From Paraspadella gotoi (lineage: Eukaryota > Chaetognatha), in NCBI GenBank assembly GCA_051294375.1, contig CM119267.1:26692278-26756277 (forward strand): a DNA stretch of 64,000 nucleotides, given 5' to 3'. A program made the position numbers and the translations under genes. The notes beneath the pieces were generated by a model that did no database searches, was not told where the DNA came from, and was given only the letters and a program-made list of their open reading frames with translations. Within the stretch, counting starts at the first letter, position 1, and each line of letters begins with the position of its first letter. This document shows, piece by piece, positions 62,992 through 64,000 of the stretch.

Positions 62992-63568
62992 GTTTCGCAC
63001 TTCGCAATTAAAATTAACGCCATTAAATTTAAAGACTTTTCCATCTGCCTGTCCAATAAAGCGTATGTAGCAAAAATATTAAAAATCAAGGAGAATCAAA
63101 ATTCAAAGAGTAGATCATGAACAGTAAGGCGTAAGTTACATACAAAAATTATAAAAGTCAATTATGAACAACATACCATCAGTGAACATTAATTTGTAAA
63201 AAAAAAATTGAAATGAAATTTTAAATATTTACAGTTAAAGTTAAAAGTCCTTTGGCTATTAAAAAACGAATCTTTTTAAGATGTAATAATTGATAAATAT
63301 GATAGGATTTTTTTATGATATGGATGATAATCCTTTGTTATAAAGCTGTCATATAACAGTAAAAAACCATTAGCAGTCAGAATAGATCAAAAACTTTTAA
63401 TAATACATATTTAATTGATTATCGAGCACTATTTCCGGTTTGGGACATGCCCACTATTGATGAAAACCCATTTTTGAACATTTTTTATCTAAGTTCTACT
63501 TATTAAATAATTGTACTAATTGCAAGATAAGTAAAAAACATTCTGCCTAACTTTTCATTTGTAGTAAA
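62992..63568. other. PIGN intron 8 or alternative exon end, otherwise nothing recognised
   Basis: The frame of exon 8 stays open to 63118, encoding a hydrophilic tail (VSHFAIKINAIKFKDFS). The rest is AT-rich sequence without features. Confidence 0.4.
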
Positions 63569-64000
63569 AACAAGTTTGAGCAAACAATGTCGGATCTGCC
63601 TACAATAATTAAGCGATAATCTGCTAATCAGATGATAAATCATAATTTTTTTAATTTTTTTTAACTCGCATCATTTTTTTAACTCGCATCATTTTTTTAA
63701 CTCGCATCATTTTTTTAACTCACATCATTTTTGAACTCGCATAATTCTAACTCGCATAATTTTAACTTGCATAATTTTTTCAACTTCCATCATTTTTTCA
63801 ATTTGCATCATTTTTACAATTCGCATCATTGTTTTAACTCGCATTATTTTTTCAACTTGCATCATTTTTTCAACTTGCATAATTTTTAACTTGCATCATT
63901 TTTTCAACTTGCATCATTTTTTCAAATTGTATCATTTTTTCAATTAATTAATTAATTAAAACATTTATTAGTAATCATAAATAAAAAGATTCAAGAAAAT
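63569..64000 (-). mobile_element. Helentron-like element, terminal part (minus)
   Basis: Starts with the family terminus AACAAGTTTGAGCAAACAAT and GTCGGATCTGCC, followed by an 18-bp minisatellite (63655-63945) and a TTAATTAA spacer. It runs off the end of the window. Confidence 0.75.
63655..63945 (+). repeat. 18-bp minisatellite AACTCGCATCATTTTTTT (about 16 copies)
   Basis: Units are variants of AACTTGCATCATTTTTTC, with TCGCAT in the first half and TTGCAT in the second. They align with the arrays at 19913 and 8557, and a single unit lies near 6412 beside another terminus of the same family. Confidence 0.92.

Larger units (their letters stand above)
54451..62034. mobile_element. hAT-like DNA transposon (about 7.6 kb), no transposase visible
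   Basis: The terminal inverted repeats start CAGGGTTGTGGAGCTGG (left) and CAGGGATGTGGAGCTGG (right, inverted), each followed by degenerate CCAGCTCCAGCTCCGG repeats (54476-54605 and 61868-62028). The exact 8-bp target duplication TGGTAGTG and CAGGG termini are typical of the hAT superfamily. The interior is AT-rich and holds SINE-like modules, a foldback and a 22-bp minisatellite; no transposase domain was found. Either a non-autonomous carrier or an element whose transposase was replaced by later insertions. It occupies three quarters of PIGN intron 6. Confidence 0.85.

Overview
This is a repeat-rich, AT-rich eukaryotic window, most likely from an invertebrate animal. The evidence is GT-AG introns, interrupted genes, TC/GA microsatellites, a Ty3/gypsy retrotransposon with an arthropod-style gag finger, tRNA-derived SINEs and many DNA transposons. 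No species can be named from sequence alone. There are no operons, CRISPR arrays or rRNA genes.

The one gene recognised with confidence runs on the + strand across nearly the whole window. It is the C-terminal membrane half of GPI ethanolamine phosphate transferase 1 (PIGN). Eight exons lie at about 5297-5461, 5526-5599, 27912-28056, 29628-29688, 29761-29921, 52362-52511, 62597-62751 and 62831-62991. All junction phases agree, and exon 8 carries the PIGN signature FFGTGNVASVNSFDP. The N-terminal catalytic half and the last exon(s) lie outside. Three introns are about 22.3, 22.4 and 10.1 kb; the others are 64 bp to 1.6 kb. The long introns hold almost everything else here.

Layout. 1-5.3 kb: a Helentron-like element end, repeat modules and a divergent SINE pair. 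5.3-5.6 kb: exons 1-2. 5.6-27.9 kb (intron 2): a 3.5 kb Helentron-like element, a 2.26 kb palindromic TIR element, large minisatellite blocks and a 6.4 kb decayed gypsy element. 27.9-29.9 kb: exons 3-5 with another Helentron-like copy. 29.9-52.4 kb (intron 5): a TIR element with a nested Helentron-like copy, GC-rich islands with two weak nested gene candidates, a dense (CT)n/(GA)n zone, and a 3.1 kb inverted duplication that carries a broken antisense copy of exon 6. 52.5-62.6 kb (intron 6): a Helentron-like copy with a GC-rich insert, then a 7.6 kb hAT-like element with a perfect 8-bp target duplication. 62.6-63.0 kb: exons 7-8. The window ends in another Helentron-like copy.

The dominant repeat is a Helentron/HINE-like family, at least nine copies. 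It has a hairpin end (AGTCGGATCTGC stem), a shared opposite end (GCAGATCCGACATTGTTTGC then TCAAACTTGTTT), TTAATTAA-rich spacers and an 18-bp minisatellite near that end in several copies. One copy stops 8 bp before the first visible PIGN exon. No new protein system was found; the novelty is structural.
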